Made by a program: the position numbers and the translations under genes. This document shows, piece by piece, positions 23,894 through 27,301 of a stretch of DNA of 27,301 nt. This stretch comes from Prevotella sp. CAG:1185 (GTDB lineage Bacteria; Bacteroidota; Bacteroidia; Bacteroidales; Bacteroidaceae): assembly GCA_000436695.1 (NCBI GenBank), contig HF992525.1, positions 1-27,301 of the forward strand, read 5' to 3'. The notes beneath the pieces were generated by a model. That model saw nothing but the letters and a program-made list of their open reading frames with translations. It was not told the DNA's origin and did no database searches. Each line of letters opens with the position of its first letter. The first letter of the stretch is position 1.

Positions 23894-26326
23894 ATGAAAC
23901 ACAAGCTGATAGCACTTTTGATTACAGGGGCATGCGCCGCAACCATAGAGGCGACGGCGCAGCCGGTTACAAAGGTTACGTTCTATTCGCCGTCGGTGGT
24001 GAGGATAGTCAAGTATCCCGCCGACATGAAGACTCAACCCGAAAAACACAGCTTCACCGTGATAATGAAACCTGAAAAGGTGAAGGTGAAGACTACCGAC
24101 ACGGGCAACGCCACGGAATATGAAACGGAGGATATGCGCGTGAAGGTGGACAAGGCCACGGGCACGGCGCTCTTTCTGACTATTAAGGGCGACACGCTGC
24201 TGCGAGAGATGGGCGAACCTAAGTTCACCATGCGCAAAGGCGACGCCGACGAAGGGAAATATATCGTGGAGCAGTCGTGGAAACTCGACAAGGGCGAGGC
24301 CATATTCGGACTGGGGCAGCGCAAGGACAAAGACATCAGCCTGCGCGGAAAGGACATAACGCTTTGGAACGTGAACACTTACACCACAATACCCGTGTTT
24401 ACCAGTCAGAAGGGTTACGGAGTGTTCTGGGACAACATGGGACGCTCATTCTTCACCGACAACGACAAGGGCACCACGTTCAAGAGCGAGGTGGCCGAGA
24501 TGACCGACTATTATTTTGTATACCGCGACGGCACGACCGACGGAGTGATTGCCGGACTCAGGGCACTGACGGGACGCGCCACAATGTTTCCGCTGTGGGC
24601 AATGGGCCACTGGCAGTGCCGCGAACGCTACAAGACCTCTGACGAGCTGGCAGGCGTGCTCGACAAATACCGTGAACTGGAGATTCCGCTCGACGGCATT
24701 GTGCAGGACTGGCAGTACTGGGGCTGCGACTCTAACTGGAACGCTATGCGCTTCATGAACCCTTATTATATCAATAAGGTGGGCGACCCTGCCTATGAGC
24801 GCTACCTGCCTGCCGATATGCGCAACATGAAGCAGAGCGAGCCGAGGCTGAAGTCGCCCGAAGAGATGGTTAAATATGTTCACAGCCGCAACTGTCACCT
24901 CATGATTTCGATATGGGCAAGTTTCGGTCCATGGACAGAGCCGTATGCCGAACTGAAGAAGATTGGTGCGCTGCTGCCATTCGAGACATGGCCGCGCAAC
25001 AGCGGCACCCTGCCCTACGACGCGTTTAACCCCAAGGCGCGCGACATATACTGGAAACATCTGTCTAACCTTTATAAGATGGGCTTCGACGCATGGTGGA
25101 CCGACTCGTCGGAACCTGACCACTTTGAGAAGCCCGGCGACGACGACTATATGACGGCGGCAGGCTCGTGGCGCAGCGTTAAAAACGCCTTCGCGCTGGT
25201 GCACAACCGCGGAATATACGAACATCAGCGCAGCACCAAGGGCAACAGCAAGCGCAGCATACAGATGACGCGCAGCGGACAGCTGGGCATTCAGCACTAC
25301 GGCACATTCTCATGGAGCGGCGACATATCGAGCACATGGGACGTTATGCAGGAGCAGGTACCCACAGGACTGAGCTACGTGATATGCGGCATACCGTTCT
25401 GGAACACCGACATAGGCGGATTCTTCTCGTGGTCGTATCACAACAACCCCAAGGATCCGGGCATGCAGGAGCTGCAGACACGCTGGATGCAGTGGGGTGC
25501 GTTCATGCCGCTGATGCGCAACCACTGCTCGTCGCCAATGGTAAGCGAGATTTATGAGTACGGCAAGCCGGGCGACTGGGCATACGACGTACAGAAGGCA
25601 TACGTAAAACTGCGCTACCGCATGCTGCCCTACATATACAGCACTCAGGGCGACGTGGTGCTCAACGACGGCTCGATGATGCGTCCGCTGGTGATGGACT
25701 TTGCCTCCGACAGCACGGCGCTGACACGCAACGACGAATATATGTTCGGCCGCTCCATGCTCGTAAGGCCCGTAACGTCGCCCCTGTACACATGGCAGGA
25801 CAACAACGGATACGGACATCTGATATATCCAGACATACGCCTGGCGGCAGCGCCCGTTGAGGTGTATCTGCCTGCAGGCACGGCATGGTACGACTTCTGG
25901 ACTAACGAGCGCATTGACGGCGGACGCAAGCTAATGCGCCCCTGCCCCATAACGGAGATGCCTGTCTACGTGCGTGCCGGAAGCATAATGCCGTGGGGTC
26001 CTGAGGTGCAGTATTCTTCAGAAAAGCCGTGGGACGACCTCGAAATACGCGTATATCCCGGAGCCGACGGCAAGTTTGTCTTGTATGAAGACCGCGGCGA
26101 CGGCTACGAATATGAGCGCGGACAATACACCCTGACCGAATTCAGATGGGACGACGCCACACGTACTCTGACCATAGGCGCGCGCAAGGGCAAATATCCG
26201 AAGATGCTCACCCACCGGCGCTTCAACATCGTAATGGTAGGCAAAGACTCCGGCCGTGGCGACGGCGCAATGAAGGTTACGCGTACCGTTGAATACAACG
26301 GCAAGGAGATAACCATGAAATTCTAA
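23894..26326 (+). CDS. Secreted glycoside hydrolase family 31 (alpha-xylosidase/alpha-glucosidase type)
   Basis: From ATG at 23894 the 810-residue protein has a signal peptide (MKHKLIALLITGACAATIEA, cleaved near ATA-Q), an N-terminal beta-domain, a GH31 catalytic barrel and a C-terminal beta-domain of DUF5110 type (YPGADGKFVLYEDRGDGYEYE). The nucleophile is D404 in WWTDSSEPD and the acid/base D477 in WSGDISSTW. DWQYWG and WNTDIGGFFSW are typical subsite motifs. Retaining GH31 enzymes remove terminal alpha-linked glucose, xylose or galactose. Subfamily and sugar cannot be fixed by eye. The frame is open upstream to ATG codons at 23861 and 23816; the chosen start gives the most normal signal peptide, but 23861 is possible. 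The gene is divergent from the SusC/D operon and probably belongs to the same locus. Confidence 0.9.
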   Translation: MKHKLIALLITGACAATIEATAQPVTKVTFYSPSVVRIVKYPADMKTQPEKHSFTVIMKPEKVKVKTTDTGNATEYETEDMRVKVDKATGTALFLTIKGDTLLREMGEPKFTMRKGDADEGKYIVEQSWKLDKGEAIFGLGQRKDKDISLRGKDITLWNVNTYTTIPVFTSQKGYGVFWDNMGRSFFTDNDKGTTFKSEVAEMTDYYFVYRDGTTDGVIAGLRALTGRATMFPLWAMGHWQCRERYKTSDELAGVLDKYRELEIPLDGIVQDWQYWGCDSNWNAMRFMNPYYINKVGDPAYERYLPADMRNMKQSEPRLKSPEEMVKYVHSRNCHLMISIWASFGPWTEPYAELKKIGALLPFETWPRNSGTLPYDAFNPKARDIYWKHLSNLYKMGFDAWWTDSSEPDHFEKPGDDDYMTAAGSWRSVKNAFALVHNRGIYEHQRSTKGNSKRSIQMTRSGQLGIQHYGTFSWSGDISSTWDVMQEQVPTGLSYVICGIPFWNTDIGGFFSWSYHNNPKDPGMQELQTRWMQWGAFMPLMRNHCSSPMVSEIYEYGKPGDWAYDVQKAYVKLRYRMLPYIYSTQGDVVLNDGSMMRPLVMDFASDSTALTRNDEYMFGRSMLVRPVTSPLYTWQDNNGYGHLIYPDIRLAAAPVEVYLPAGTAWYDFWTNERIDGGRKLMRPCPITEMPVYVRAGSIMPWGPEVQYSSEKPWDDLEIRVYPGADGKFVLYEDRGDGYEYERGQYTLTEFRWDDATRTLTIGARKGKYPKMLTHRRFNIVMVGKDSGRGDGAMKVTRTVEYNGKEITMKF

Positions 26327-26350
26327 GGGCAAAGCCTTAAACACATAAAA

Positions 26351-26426
26351 CAAGCCACATCTGTTGCCACAAGACCAATACGCATATATAAACAATGCGC
26401 AGGCCAGAAGCAGCAGATGTGGCTTG
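26351..26426 (+). terminator. Terminator of the GH31 gene
   Basis: A 17-bp stem (26351-26367 with 26410-26426, one mismatch) contains a second small hairpin in its loop (CGCAT with ATGCG). CTATTTTAG follows on the plus strand. It begins 25 nt past the GH31 stop. Confidence 0.65.
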
Positions 26427-26514
26427 CTATTTTAGACTTATCACAGACAAGACAAATAGTTTATATAGCTTAAAGCTATAAGAAAAATATGAAAATATAC
26501 AAAGGTAAAAGCAA

Positions 26515-26574
26515 TAAAAAAAGCGTCTCCACGACACAAGACACAAACAAAGATGTGTGACGTGTCGCGGAGAC
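26515..26574 (-). terminator. Strong Rho-independent terminator for the minus-strand sugar kinase gene
   Basis: GTCTCCACGACAC (26525-26537) and GTGTCGCGGAGAC (26562-26574) pair with one mismatch. Read on the minus strand the stem is followed at once by GCTTTTTTTATT, a seven-T run. It lies about 155 nt past the kinase stop codon. Confidence 0.85.
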
Positions 26575-26729
26575 CGCATTATCCTATAAAAACAACCTAT
26601 ATAACCCATGCCTGCCACATGACAATTAGAACGATAACAACATATCGCCGTGAGGCTTTTCAAACAAGTGTGACACGACTGTCATAACGCTTGCAGAGAA
26701 TTGCCGGCATGGGGAAAGCGCTGTCAGTC

Positions 26730-27301
26730 TCAGCGCTTTATGCAACTTTTGATATTATCCGGAAGTACAGGCATTGCACCGCTCTGTGTGCATACGTATG
26801 CCGAAACCTTAACGGCAAGGGCATGCGCGTCGGGCACTGACATTCCGCTCAGGATGGCTGCGCAGAATGTACCTGTGAACGAGTCGCCGGCACCAACAGT
26901 GTCAACAACGTCAACCATAGGAGTGTTCTGGAATGAAACAGAACCAGGCGTAAACACGTAACTGCCGTTTACGCCGCAAGTCAGTACAAGCATGTCGATA
27001 TTATATTTACCTAACAGCAGCCAGCACTTGTTGCTCATGTCAAGGCCGGGATAGCCGAACAGACGGCCTAACACAACAAGCTCCTCATCGTTTATCTTAA
27101 GCACGTTGCAGTGCTTTATCGAGTCGCTTATCACTTCTTTTGTATAGAAGTTCTGGCGGAGGTTGATGTCGAATATCTTAAGCACGCCCTTGTCTGCCGG
27201 CATTGCCTCCAGGAATCGGTTTATCGTCTCGCGTGACACCACGTTGCGCTGTGCCAGCGAACCCCAGCACACGGCACGGCAGCTGTGGGCAAGCTCTTCA
27301 A
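26730..27301 (-). CDS. PfkB-family sugar kinase, probably fructokinase (5' end outside window)
   Basis: The frame is open to the window edge, so about 190 C-terminal residues are visible of a protein normally near 300; the N-terminal substrate-binding part is missing. The visible part has AVCWGSLAQRNVVSRETI, FDINLRQNFYTKE, KINDEEL and the PfkB signature DVVDTVGAGDSFTGTFCAAI, in which the aspartate of GAGD is the catalytic base and the glycines form the anion hole for ATP. AVC(W/F)G(S/T)LAQR is typical of fructokinases. The enzyme would phosphorylate a sugar (fructose most likely) in the cytoplasm with ATP. The gene converges on GH31, and its upstream neighbours lie outside the window, so a link to the SusC/D locus cannot be judged. 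Confidence 0.85.
   Translation of the reverse strand, partial: EELAHSCRAVCWGSLAQRNVVSRETINRFLEAMPADKGVLKIFDINLRQNFYTKEVISDSIKHCNVLKINDEELVVLGRLFGYPGLDMSNKCWLLLGKYNIDMLVLTCGVNGSYVFTPGSVSFQNTPMVDVVDTVGAGDSFTGTFCAAILSGMSVPDAHALAVKVSAYVCTQSGAMPVLPDNIKSCIKR

Larger units (their letters stand above)
26327..26729. other. Convergent intergenic region with two terminators
   Basis: This 403-bp spacer holds a plus-strand terminator after GH31 (26351-26426) and a minus-strand terminator (26515-26574) for the sugar kinase gene. No coding sequence is supported. Confidence 0.7.

Noticed and set aside
24446..25297. A 283-codon open frame on the minus strand opposite GH31
   Set aside because: It is a reverse-strand shadow of the GH31 catalytic domain with no domain features or ribosome-binding site.

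Overview
The window looks like a chromosomal segment of a Bacteroidota bacterium, most likely in or near Prevotellaceae/Bacteroidaceae. The grounds are a SusC/SusD pair, several matches to the Bacteroidetes -7 promoter element TAnnTTTG (one with a perfectly spaced TTTG -33 element), few Shine-Dalgarno sequences, and intergenic repeats that look typical of Prevotella-like genomes. The genus is an inference. No tRNA, rRNA, transposase or CRISPR array was seen.

Layout. (1) 1-967: the 3' part of a sulfatase-fold phosphoethanolamine transferase. (2) 1386-1907: a bacterial ferritin with a complete ferroxidase centre, its own terminator and a textbook promoter. (3) 2084-3992: four small or medium membrane-protein genes on the minus strand, three of which are paralogs sharing the core motif KKRKPDWRI. 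(4) 4106-4609: a small predicted outer-membrane beta-barrel protein, divergent from (5) 4979-6565, a lipoprotein-like, TPR-rich protein with one membrane span, a coiled coil and a C-terminal helix-turn-helix. (6) 6566-7180: a gene-free, repeat-rich spacer ending in a strong hairpin. (7) 7181-9170: a translationally coupled AAA ATPase plus RloB pair, a probable anti-phage module. (8) 9749-12702: RNase R and a hemolysin III/PAQR-type membrane protein. (9) 13016-22975: a four-gene minus-strand operon made of SusC, SusD, a GDPD-GH92 fusion protein and a calcineurin-like phosphoesterase. (10) 23894-26326: a divergent secreted GH31 glycosidase. (11) 26730-27301: the 3' part of a PfkB-type sugar kinase.

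The most distinctive part is 13-26.5 kb. SusC/D would import an oligosaccharide, and the two downstream genes join a phosphodiesterase domain, an alpha-mannosidase domain and a metallophosphoesterase in one coupled transcription unit. The simplest reading is a locus for a phosphorylated, mannose-containing glycan, in which the phosphodiester is cleaved, the phosphate removed and the alpha-mannose released. The substrate cannot be read from the sequence. The intergenic region between susC and GH31 holds oppositely oriented promoter-like elements and a perfect 28-bp palindrome that could be an operator. No dedicated regulator (HTCS, ECF sigma/anti-sigma, SusR) lies inside the locus.

Other leads are the RloB/ATPase pair with a palindrome at its presumed transcription start, the tandem family of small membrane proteins, the membrane-tethered TPR regulator whose last residues are encoded by a GC-rich repeat, and a 14-nt sequence shared between two distant spacers.
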